Source of the DNA: Candidatus Omnitrophota bacterium
GTDB taxonomy: Bacteria; Omnitrophota; Gorgyraeia; Velamenicoccales; Velamenicoccaceae
Length of the DNA: 27,845 nt
Reading direction: 5' to 3'
Assembly: GCA_028717105.1 (NCBI GenBank)
Contig: JAQUOM010000007.1
Coordinates: forward strand, 1-27,845
The translations under genes were made by a program, and so were the position numbers. A model generated the notes under the pieces. That model did not search any database. It was not told the DNA's origin and saw only the letters and a program-made list of their open reading frames with translations. Shown here one piece after another: positions 7,361-12,910 of the stretch. Within the stretch, counting starts at the first letter, position 1. Each line of letters opens with the position of its first letter.

Positions 7361-7885
7361 ATGAAAATGAAGAACAAGAAGATTTATATGACGCGGTCGG
7401 ATTTTGACCGCCTGAGCGGAGCCATCGAACAGATGGCGGTTGATCGGGGTATAGATAAACGATCCCTCGACGAGTTGGAGCACAGCTTCGGCTCCAGAGA
7501 TCAGGCAGAATTGATCGAGAAAGTGAGAAAAATAAAAAATTCAAGGAACGGCGCAGAATGGGAACGGATCGTCGAGTTGGAAGCTGAACTGAGCAAGGCG
7601 ATCGTCGTCGAAGCCGACAAGATCCCACCGGATGTTGTGACGATGAACTCGAAGGTCTGTCTTAAGGATATGGATACAGGCGAAGATGAGTTCTACCAGC
7701 TTGTCTATCCCGAAGAAGCGGATATCGGGCAAAATAAGATTTCCGTCCTGGCCCCTATCGGCACGGCCATATTGGGATATAAGACGGGAGATATTATCGA
7801 ATGGAAAGTCCCGGCAGGGCTCAGAAGGCTTAAGATTAAGAAAATATTATATCAACCTGAATCGGTCAAAGACTTTCATCTTTGA
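7361..7885 (+). CDS. Rnk-like GreA/GreB-fold protein (nucleoside diphosphate kinase regulator family)
   Basis: The protein has 174 residues. The C-terminal half is a GreA/GreB-type FKBP-fold domain with hallmark Rnk motifs IPPDVVTMNS (88-97), LVYPEEAD (114-121) and ISVLAPIGTAILGY (127-140). The N-terminus (1-85) is a helical region starting KIYMTRSDFDRL, longer than the short coiled coil of E. coli Rnk (136 residues in total). Rnk binds RNA polymerase near the secondary channel and affects nucleotide pools. I chose ATG 7361 because AGGAG at 7351-7355 precedes it and the upstream in-frame ATGs lie inside the PhoU-like gene end. Its place beside PhoU-like and P-II-like genes suggests nutrient or stress control of transcription. 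Confidence 0.87.
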   Translation: MKMKNKKIYMTRSDFDRLSGAIEQMAVDRGIDKRSLDELEHSFGSRDQAELIEKVRKIKNSRNGAEWERIVELEAELSKAIVVEADKIPPDVVTMNSKVCLKDMDTGEDEFYQLVYPEEADIGQNKISVLAPIGTAILGYKTGDIIEWKVPAGLRRLKIKKILYQPESVKDFHL

Positions 7886-7921
7886 AGGGGTATCCATATC
7901 ACGGGAAATGAGAGGCGCGGG

Positions 7922-8215
7922 ATGTTTAAACTGATTATGGCCATACTTCCGAAAGGGAGAATGAAGGCGATCATGCCGCATATGAAGAACGCCGGCATTT
8001 TTGGCGCCACGATGCTTTCCGGCAAGGGGATGTGTACGACAGAGGGTAGGCGCGCGCTTGGCCGGCGGATTGGTTCATCGAGAGAAATCCTGATTCTTCT
8101 TACTTTGGATAGCAACAGGGATAAGTTAGTCAAATTATTGGAAAAATACGGTAACTTGAAAGATCCGGGCCAGGGCATAGTTTTTGTGACGGATATCAGC
8201 CAGGTTATCGGATAA
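7922..8215 (+). CDS. Divergent P-II-like signalling protein
   Basis: The protein has 97 residues with the ferredoxin-like pattern of P-II proteins: MFKLIMAILPKGRMKAIM, then AGIFGATMLSGKGM leading into the T-loop, ILILLTLDSNRDKLVKLLEKYG, and a final GIVFVTDISQVIG that matches the family's terminal strand (VFVFDVARVIR type). The T-loop region (about 36-52) is shortened and has no tyrosine, so uridylylation at Tyr51 is not possible, and the ATP-binding B-loop GKIGDGK is degenerate (NLKDPGQG). It is therefore a P-II relative with altered or lost nucleotide sensing, closing the operon. No ammonium transporter or glutamine synthetase is nearby. Confidence 0.72.
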   Translation: MFKLIMAILPKGRMKAIMPHMKNAGIFGATMLSGKGMCTTEGRRALGRRIGSSREILILLTLDSNRDKLVKLLEKYGNLKDPGQGIVFVTDISQVIG

Positions 8216-8282
8216 GCGCTCCGGAAATATCATCCGTCTGCCTTCGCCGAAGAGAGCATATGTCCGTCCCTTGAGGCTGGGC

Positions 8283-8321
8283 ATATCTCTACTTATTGCA
8301 GTGCAAATAGTTAGAGATAAT
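8283..8321. repeat. Palindromic element D, right copy
   Basis: A long near-perfect palindrome with arms ATCTCT 8285-8290 and AGAGAT 8313-8318 and an inner TTATTGC / GCAAATA. It matches the left copy (2320-2362) at both ends. It is followed directly by CCAACCACAAAATGTG, a variant of the leader that precedes the other repeat hairpins, and then by a small CCT-TCGG-AGG hairpin near 8351. Confidence 0.5.
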
Positions 8322-8476
8322 CCAACCACAAAATGTGGGACAAAACGGACCCGTCCTTCGGAGGGCAGGCATAAAATCTATCTCTCATGGCGCCAAATTG
8401 GCCAGTATTTGACCTAACTTCCATATAATTAGAATGCCAAGAATGGGAGATAGCGTCCTATAGTGAACAGACCTAC

Positions 8477-8598
8477 CCAACCACTTTAATGTGAAAAAAG
8501 GACTGCCGTAACTGGCAGTCCTTTTTTCGTTCAGGTGTGTCCCCGCGGGGTTGATTCCGACGTTTTTTGCGGAGGAATCATGCGGGGACAACCACAGC
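8477..8598. repeat. 122-bp direct repeat B, right copy
   Basis: Perfectly identical to 2603-2724 and in the same orientation, 5874 bases apart. It includes the A/T-flanked hairpin (8494-8507 with 8514-8527) and the nested TGTCCCCGC/GCGGGGACA hairpin (8538-8546 with 8582-8590). The flanking sequence on both sides differs from the left copy, so the identity ends sharply. Confidence 0.9.
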
Positions 8599-8683
8599 AA
8601 AGGAGTGCTGAGCTTGTCGAAGCGCGACTGCGTCGAAGGGCCTCTCCATAATGCAAGGCCCGAAAGGGTGGCTTTTAATTTGT
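8599..8683. repeat. Spacer with GAGCTTGTCGAAGC-type intergenic repeat
   Basis: The spacer contains TGCTGAGCTTGTCGAAGC followed by GCGTCGAAGGGCC. Short intergenic motifs of this TTCGACAAGCTCAG type are scattered through many environmental bacterial genomes. No gene is seen. Confidence 0.35.
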
Positions 8684-8739
8684 CCCCCTCGTTTTGATTT
8701 CGAAATTTTTGCGAGGCAAAAATGAGAAATCAGAGGGGG
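8684..8739. repeat. Nested palindrome element C
   Basis: Three helices are nested: CCCCCTC 8684-8690 / GAGGGGG 8733-8739, TGATTTC 8695-8701 / GAAATCA 8726-8732, and ATTTTTGC 8705-8712 / GCAAAAAT 8716-8723 around loop GAG. Its left arm (TGTCCCC, TGATTYCGA, TTTTTGCG) is recognisably homologous to the nested hairpin of repeat B, with both arms changed together so that pairing is kept. Confidence 0.7.
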
Positions 8740-8750
8740 CTTTCAACGGT

Positions 8751-8846
8751 CCGTTTTCCCGCCTCATTCGCTTCGCGAATGAAAACGGCGGGATTAATTC
8801 GGGCAGATGACTTACGTTTATTCGCTACGCTCATTCCGTAAGTCAT
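8751..8846. repeat. Nested palindrome element A, right copy
   Basis: The inner hairpin TCATTCGC 8764-8771 / GCGAATGA 8775-8782 has a TTC loop, and the outer arms are CCGTTT 8751-8756 / AAACGG 8783-8788. The spacer TTAATTCGGGC follows, then a perfect 10-bp hairpin 8807-8816 / 8837-8846 with a 20-base loop. The layout is the same as 2384-2492. Confidence 0.65.
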
Positions 8847-8852
8847 GCCTAC

Positions 8853-8884
8853 AAAAAACACCACTCGAAAGGGTGGTGTTTTTT
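8853..8884 (-). terminator. Intrinsic terminator of the U32-like gene (bidirectional)
   Basis: A 12-bp stem (8853-8864 with 8873-8884) with A/T ends and loop TCGAAAGG. On the minus strand it lies 19 bases after the stop of the gene at 8903 and ends in a run of six U. Confidence 0.75.
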
Positions 8885-8902
8885 TGTCTTTCTCTCGCGC
8901 AG

Positions 8903-9874
8903 CTATCCGGTTCTTTCGAATTTCAGGATCTGCGCGACAACCTGGTCAACAGAATCATCTCCGAAACCTCGTCCGAGCTTGATATTAACGATCCCGGCAT
9001 CCAGCTGGGTGGCGAGGATTTTTTTAATATTGACAGGGCAGAACGCCGCGCGAAAAGCCGAGCACGTCAGGATGCGCGGGATGATGAAAGCAAACGCGCC
9101 GACGATCACCCCAAGCATTTTCAGCGCGCCGGCAAGGGTCTGTTTCATTCCTATGGCGAGGAGTATTTTTTTATTTTCTTCCGAGATGTATTTATAATGA
9201 TGATAGGAGTTGCATCGGTCGCCGCAATAAGCGTTGCAGATGGCGGTGATCTTGCCCGCGCCGGCGCGCAACACGCTCTTGAGCAGGCCTGTATTCCTTG
9301 AATCCTGGGGGTTCAGGCAGACAAAGTCGTATATCTCGCTGTCCCTCAGGTACATTTTCGTCCTTTCTTCCGGCGTCAGTATTCTGTCGGGGGCGTAATA
9401 CTTCGTGCAGGAGCTGACGTAGACGAGCTTGTCGCCGTATTTCCGGCGGATAAAGTTTTCAAGAAGCTTGTTGTTGAGGATGACGCCGTTTTTCACGCCG
9501 TGTTTTTGAGAGGAGGCGACGAGCCATGCGAGGGGACGCAGGTTTTTTTCATTGAGTTCTTCCCGGCTGACAAACATATTGGTGAATGCAAGGAGAAAGG
9601 GGATGCCGTTCCGGTTTGCTTTTGTCACGACCGTATAAAAATTTGACAAAACCTTTGAGAGCTGTTTTTTGGTGACATTCAGAAAAAGCCTGTTCCAGAG
9701 GAAAAACCTGTCTAAGGCGTAGTTGAAACGCCCGCCGTTCAAAGGGGAGTCCGGCACGCCTCCAAAGATGACGATCTGGATGTCTTGAAGCCGGTTCAAT
9801 TCGATGAGATGCTCGATAGGGCTCGCATAGAAAGGGACTTCCAGGATATATTTTTTCCTTGCATCCGCAGACAT
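8903..9874 (-). CDS. U32-peptidase-like protein of unknown function
   Basis: The protein has 323 residues when started at ATG 9874. The frame is open up to 10003, but a good -10 box (TATACT at 9888-9883) ends only eight bases before this ATG, so longer starts would lie upstream of transcription. The sequence shows alternating strand/helix segments as in TIM-barrel proteins: IQIVIFGGVPDSPLNGGR near the N-terminus, a PFLLAFTNMFV strand, VILNNKLLENFIRRKYGD, YVSSCTKYYAP, and ICNAYCGDRCNSYHHY (near 220-235). That Asn-x-x-Cys-x3-Cys-x5-HY signature resembles proteins related to the U32 family, which insert or process chemical groups using Fe-S clusters or metals. The catalytic role is unknown. It is a single gene with its own terminator. 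Confidence 0.55.
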   Translation of the reverse strand: MSADARKKYILEVPFYASPIEHLIELNRLQDIQIVIFGGVPDSPLNGGRFNYALDRFFLWNRLFLNVTKKQLSKVLSNFYTVVTKANRNGIPFLLAFTNMFVSREELNEKNLRPLAWLVASSQKHGVKNGVILNNKLLENFIRRKYGDKLVYVSSCTKYYAPDRILTPEERTKMYLRDSEIYDFVCLNPQDSRNTGLLKSVLRAGAGKITAICNAYCGDRCNSYHHYKYISEENKKILLAIGMKQTLAGALKMLGVIVGAFAFIIPRILTCSAFRAAFCPVNIKKILATQLDAGIVNIKLGRGFGDDSVDQVVAQILKFERTG

Positions 9875-9882
9875 TGAAAAAT

Positions 9883-9911
9883 AGTATAGCATGGGGCCAG
9901 GGGGAATGTAA
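9883..9911 (-). promoter_or_regulatory. Extended -10 promoter for the U32-like gene (leaderless)
   Basis: On the minus strand, ATGC-TATACT (box at 9888-9883) carries the TGC extension seen at other promoters in the window, with a weak ATTACA 18 bases upstream as the -35. The predicted start of transcription falls on or next to the ATG at 9874. Confidence 0.55.
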
Positions 9912-10095
9912 TCCCCCGGCCAAAAACTCCCGTAAATTTCACCCGCATGCGTACAAAGGCGCTCTGTGAAATTTACCCCGCGGCCGGCCGCAGAGAGCGG
10001 CACACCGGCCTATCCGTTTGGGCCGGGTATTGCGGGGTGATTTTGCCTCCGGTGAAATCAGAATCGTCTTGCTTTCGGCCTTTCATCATTTGAGG

Positions 10096-10101
10096 TATAA
10101 T
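10096..10101 (+). promoter_or_regulatory. -10 box for the thioredoxin-fold gene
   Basis: TATAAT at 10096-10101 lies about 33 bases before the ATG at 10135, leaving a short leader with a GGAGG site at 10126-10130. No good -35 is visible. The rest of the gap 9875-10095 holds only GC-rich sequence with two TTTACCCCGC/GCGGGGTGA-like stretches. Confidence 0.5.
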
Positions 10102-10134
10102 GGGGTCTCAAAGACGCACAAAGAAGGAGGATGC

Positions 10135-10623
10135 ATGAAGAGAAGGATGTTTGAAGGTGCGGTTTTATTGGTTTTTTTGATGACGTTGGCTTTCCAGGGC
10201 GCTTTTGCGGCGCCGCCGGAAGACAAGCCCGTGCCTGATTTTACCTTGAATTCGATCGGTGGCCAGGCCATCTCGCTCTCCGACTACAAGGGGAAGAAAA
10301 ACGTGATTGTCATGTTCTGGAAGATCAAGGGGCTTTATTGTCCTTTTGAACTCAATAAATTGAAGCGGATGTATCCTGAATTACAAAAGAACGGTTTTGA
10401 GGTCCTGGCCGTTAACAGAAAAGAGGCGATCGCCAAGGTCGCGGGTTATGCCGCCAAGGAGGCCTTGCCGTTTCCGGTCCTGTTGGATATCGAAGGAGAC
10501 GTGTCGGATATGTTTGACGTCTCCGGTATCCCGGTATTTTTGATCATCGATCAAGAAGGCCGGATCAGATGGCGGGGATATCGATTTCCGGATCGATATC
10601 GGGAACTTGTCAGCTCATCATAA
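10135..10623 (+). CDS. Exported thioredoxin-fold (TlpA/redoxin-like) protein with a single active-site Cys
   Basis: The protein has 162 residues, starting at ATG 10135 with GGAGG four bases upstream. A signal peptide (1-25, likely cleaved after GAFA) sends it to the periplasm. The redoxin fold follows: PVPDFTLNSIGGQAISLSDYKGK, VIVMFWKIKGLYCPFEL, and the cis-proline loop GIPVFLIID (131-139). The usual TlpA site is WCPPC; here it reads G-L-Y-C (C69), so the first, nucleophilic cysteine is missing. It therefore cannot be a normal disulfide reductase; a one-cysteine peroxidase-like or binding role is possible. It is followed 11 bases later by a 28-residue membrane peptide gene with a strong ribosome site. 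Confidence 0.82.
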   Translation: MKRRMFEGAVLLVFLMTLAFQGAFAAPPEDKPVPDFTLNSIGGQAISLSDYKGKKNVIVMFWKIKGLYCPFELNKLKRMYPELQKNGFEVLAVNRKEAIAKVAGYAAKEALPFPVLLDIEGDVSDMFDVSGIPVFLIIDQEGRIRWRGYRFPDRYRELVSSS

Positions 10624-10634
10624 GGGAGGGGGAG

Positions 10635-10721
10635 ATGAACGATACGCAGAAGTGGGCCCTTGTCGCGGTCATCTTTGTCGCCGCTATCATCATATTTTTA
10701 AAGAGAATGGGGGTGTTCTAG
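10635..10721 (+). CDS. 28-residue single-span membrane peptide
   Basis: This short gene has an excellent Shine-Dalgarno run (GGGAGGGGGAG, 10624-10634) directly before the ATG. The product reads MNDTQKWALVAVIFVAAIII then FLKRMGVF, which is a short polar N-terminus, about 17 hydrophobic residues and a basic KR end. That is a classic small inner-membrane protein. It starts 11 bases after the redoxin-fold stop and is probably co-expressed. No function can be assigned. Confidence 0.6.
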   Translation: MNDTQKWALVAVIFVAAIIIFLKRMGVF

Positions 10722-10800
10722 GCCGCCTTGCCCCTTTAAAAAATAAACGTCTTTTTTTTGATCCTCCCCTTGAAAACGCCACGCGTTCTATGTTAGATTT

Positions 10801-10932
10801 TTAATGTAAGATGAACCAAGATGTCGGGGAGGGGAAGAAACTACTAGAGGGCAGGCTGTGCCCGGTAATGACTATCAGATTTCTTCCCCTCGCCCCTTAT
10901 GCGGCGGCCGAAAGGCCGCTATTTTTAATTTT
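10801..10932 (+). ncRNA. Candidate structured RNA ending in an intrinsic terminator
   Basis: Between the small membrane peptide and the next gene lies a compact fold: a perfect 12-bp helix (GAGGGGAAGAAA 10829-10840 with TTTCTTCCCCTC 10880-10891) enclosing a GGGCA/TGCCC hairpin. This is followed by the terminator 10904-10932. A TATGTT box at about 10789-10794 could start it. I do not recognise a known family (not SRP, 6S, RNase P or a riboswitch I know). It may be a free small RNA or just the 3' structure of the preceding transcript. Confidence 0.35.
10904..10932 (+). terminator. Intrinsic terminator
   Basis: GCGGCC 10904-10909, GAAA tetraloop, GGCCGC 10914-10919, then a T-rich tail to 10932. 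It separates the redoxin transcript or candidate RNA from the promoter at 10984. Confidence 0.75.
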
Positions 10933-10983
10933 AGCCCCTGGCGGGATGAGGCCCTCTGCTCTTCCATCCTTTCGTAGAGGTGC

Positions 10984-10989
10984 TATAAT
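10984..10989 (+). promoter_or_regulatory. Extended -10 promoter giving a leaderless mRNA
   Basis: TGC-TATAAT (box 10984-10989) ends six bases before the ATG at 10996, so transcription should begin at or beside the start codon. No ribosome site is present. The -35 region is poor, which fits reliance on the TGC extension. Confidence 0.55.
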
Positions 10990-10995
10990 AGGTCC

Positions 10996-11775
10996 ATGGA
11001 TATCTTCTTTTTTATCAGGAAGCACCTCTTTTTGATCCTTCTGTTTTTTCTCGCCGTTTCCTTCTTCGCCCGCAACAATTATCGAAGCGTCCGCGAGATC
11101 GCTCCGGAGGCCCTGCAAGACCCTGTCCAGACGCCCCTGGCCGCGTCTTTGCCTATCACATTCCAGGCCAATGGTTACGCCTATGAGCTGGAACCGCTGT
11201 ATCGGTATGAGATCAACGCGATGCTTGTCCATAAGCTGAATTACCGGACATTCAGCATTTATAAGTTCGACAGGGTCTTTGCTTTTGACCTGTGCATGAT
11301 TTGGGGAGACAACCTGTTGAAGAAGGCGTATCAGGAGGGCACGTTGTCGTTTTCCCAGGATTGCCGGTTTTGCTGGGCCCAGTGGCGCCGGCCGATCTTT
11401 TTTAATCTCAACCAGTTGTCGAACAATCACTTGTTGATCAAGAACAAGGGGTTGGAGAGGATGGTCGGTTTCCTTGTTTACGGCGACCAGGTCAAGATCA
11501 AGGGTAAGCTCGTGAATGTCAGGGCCCGCAAGCTCAGTGCAGGCTCTGACTGGGATTCGCCTTCTACCGTCAGCTGGAAGACGAGCACCTGCCGGACGGA
11601 TGCAGGGGCGGGGGCCTGTGAGGTCATTTTTGTCGAAGACATAAAGATCCTCAAGGCCGCCAATGTTTTCTGGCGCAGCCTCTTTTTGCTGAGTCTTTTT
11701 GGCCTTCTGGGCCTGATGGTCTGGCGCACGGTCCGGTTTTTTGCCGCCGCCGCGCATCCGCCGAAGATGGAATGA
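10996..11775 (+). CDS. Conserved-looking membrane protein of unknown function
   Basis: The protein has 259 residues: an N-terminal membrane segment (about 7-24), a long extracytoplasmic or cytoplasmic soluble domain, and a C-terminal membrane segment (about 223-245). The central part includes DCRFCWAQWRRP and a YGDQVKIKGKLVNVRA strand pair, then WKTSTCRTDAGAGACEVIFV near residues 190-212. The RTD-GAGACE signature recurs, as far as I recall, in uncharacterised membrane proteins of several phyla, but I cannot name a function. It has several cysteines (CRFC, TC, AC). Its promoter makes it apparently leaderless. The next gene, a small membrane protein, starts 38 bases downstream with a strong ribosome site. 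Confidence 0.75.
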   Translation: MDIFFFIRKHLFLILLFFLAVSFFARNNYRSVREIAPEALQDPVQTPLAASLPITFQANGYAYELEPLYRYEINAMLVHKLNYRTFSIYKFDRVFAFDLCMIWGDNLLKKAYQEGTLSFSQDCRFCWAQWRRPIFFNLNQLSNNHLLIKNKGLERMVGFLVYGDQVKIKGKLVNVRARKLSAGSDWDSPSTVSWKTSTCRTDAGAGACEVIFVEDIKILKAANVFWRSLFLLSLFGLLGLMVWRTVRFFAAAAHPPKME

Positions 11776-11812
11776 ACGGCTTGAGCCGGGTAATTACCGC
11801 AGGGAGGTAACA

Positions 11813-12076
11813 ATGTGCAAGGATATCTATATTTTTCCGGCGCTCTACGTTTTTTCGGCGCTGAGCTTTCTGGTCGGGTTTTTTATCTATCTGAAGCCCC
11901 GAAAAGCCATCAGCATCCAGGTCGCTTTTTACAGGAAGATCAATTGGCGCATGGAGCCGGTGTCCATGGAAAAAGAAGTGCGCAATACGAAGGTGATGGG
12001 ATTGTTTTTGCTCGTGGTCGCAACGGCGTCCCTGATCACGATCCTGCTCAAAGACTACGCCTTAAGCCAGGTATGA
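11813..12076 (+). CDS. Small two-span membrane protein, unknown
   Basis: The protein has 87 residues, starting at ATG 11813 with GGAGG at 11803-11807; longer in-frame starts upstream overlap the previous gene and add a basic, non-hydrophobic stretch. Two transmembrane segments (about 6-23 and 62-82) flank a basic loop with YLKPRKAISIQVAFYRKINW. The gene probably works with the preceding membrane protein. Its stop overlaps the 3' end of the convergent lipA gene by 15 bases, and there is no terminator between them. Function not recognised. Confidence 0.7.
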   Translation: MCKDIYIFPALYVFSALSFLVGFFIYLKPRKAISIQVAFYRKINWRMEPVSMEKEVRNTKVMGLFLLVVATASLITILLKDYALSQV

Positions 12077-12910
12077 GGCGGCGTTGTAGGAGCTGCGCAC
12101 ATAAGGCGCGCTTTCGACGTGGAGGAAGCCCAGCGCCAGGGCTTTTTTTCGATAAGTTTCGAATTTTTGAGGCGTGAGATATTCTTTTACGCCCACATTC
12201 CGCGGGTCAGGCCGGAGGTATTGACCCAGGGCCAGAAAGTCGCAATCCGCACGACGCAAGTCCCCAAGCGCTGTCATCACTTCCTGTTCGGTTTCTCCCA
12301 AACCCAGCATCAGGGCTGATTTTGTCTTCAGCCGCGTCCCGTACGCTTTTGCTTCTTTCAGGACATCCAGGGATCTGTGGTAATCGGCTTGAGGCCTTAA
12401 AGGGTAAAGCCGCGCGACGGTTTCCAGGTTGTGGCCGAAGATATCGGGCGCACTCTCCACGACGGTCCTGACGGCCGATGCGTCTCCCCGGAAGTCCGGC
12501 ACCAGAAGTTCAATAGAAACGCAAGGCGAGAGGCGCCGCAGGCATCCGACGGTCCGGGCGAAGTGGCGGGCGCCGCCATCGGGAAGGTCGTCGCGCGTGA
12601 CACTGGTGACGACAACGTGTTTGAGGCCCAATTTTTTGACGGCCCGGGCGATACGTCCGGGTTCCCGGGGATCGACGGTTTCGGGCGGCGCGTCCTTGGG
12701 GACGTGGCAGAAACGGCAAGAGCGCGTGCAGTGCTTGCCTAAGACAAGAAAGGTCGCATGGCCGCGCTGGAAGCATTCGGAAATATTGGGACAGCGCGCT
12801 TCCCGGCAGACGGTATTGAGGTTGAGGTCTTTGAGGATGCCGGCGGTCCGGATATTGCCGGAGAAAACGACCTTTTTTTTGAGCCAGTCAGGCCGGCGTT
12901 CCATCTTCAT
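12062..12910 (-). CDS. lipA: Lipoyl synthase
   Basis: This radical-SAM enzyme inserts two sulfurs into octanoyl groups on GcvH. It has all hallmarks: the auxiliary cluster CREARCPNISEC (C35, C40, C46 from this start), the radical-SAM cluster CTRSCRFC (C61, C65, C68), and the C-terminal RSSYNA. I start it at ATG 12910, which forms a 4-base ATGA overlap with the lipM stop; an ATG eight codons upstream (12934) is also possible. The length (282 residues) is normal for the family. It is the last gene of the gcv operon, so the GcvH made upstream can be lipoylated by the same transcript's products. Confidence 0.96.
   Translation of the reverse strand: MKMERRPDWLKKKVVFSGNIRTAGILKDLNLNTVCREARCPNISECFQRGHATFLVLGKHCTRSCRFCHVPKDAPPETVDPREPGRIARAVKKLGLKHVVVTSVTRDDLPDGGARHFARTVGCLRRLSPCVSIELLVPDFRGDASAVRTVVESAPDIFGHNLETVARLYPLRPQADYHRSLDVLKEAKAYGTRLKTKSALMLGLGETEQEVMTALGDLRRADCDFLALGQYLRPDPRNVGVKEYLTPQKFETYRKKALALGFLHVESAPYVRSSYNAASYLA

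Noticed and set aside
8807..9301. 164-codon plus-strand frame at the end of the repeat region
   Set aside because: It starts inside palindrome A, crosses the terminator at 8853, and lies antisense to the U32-like gene.
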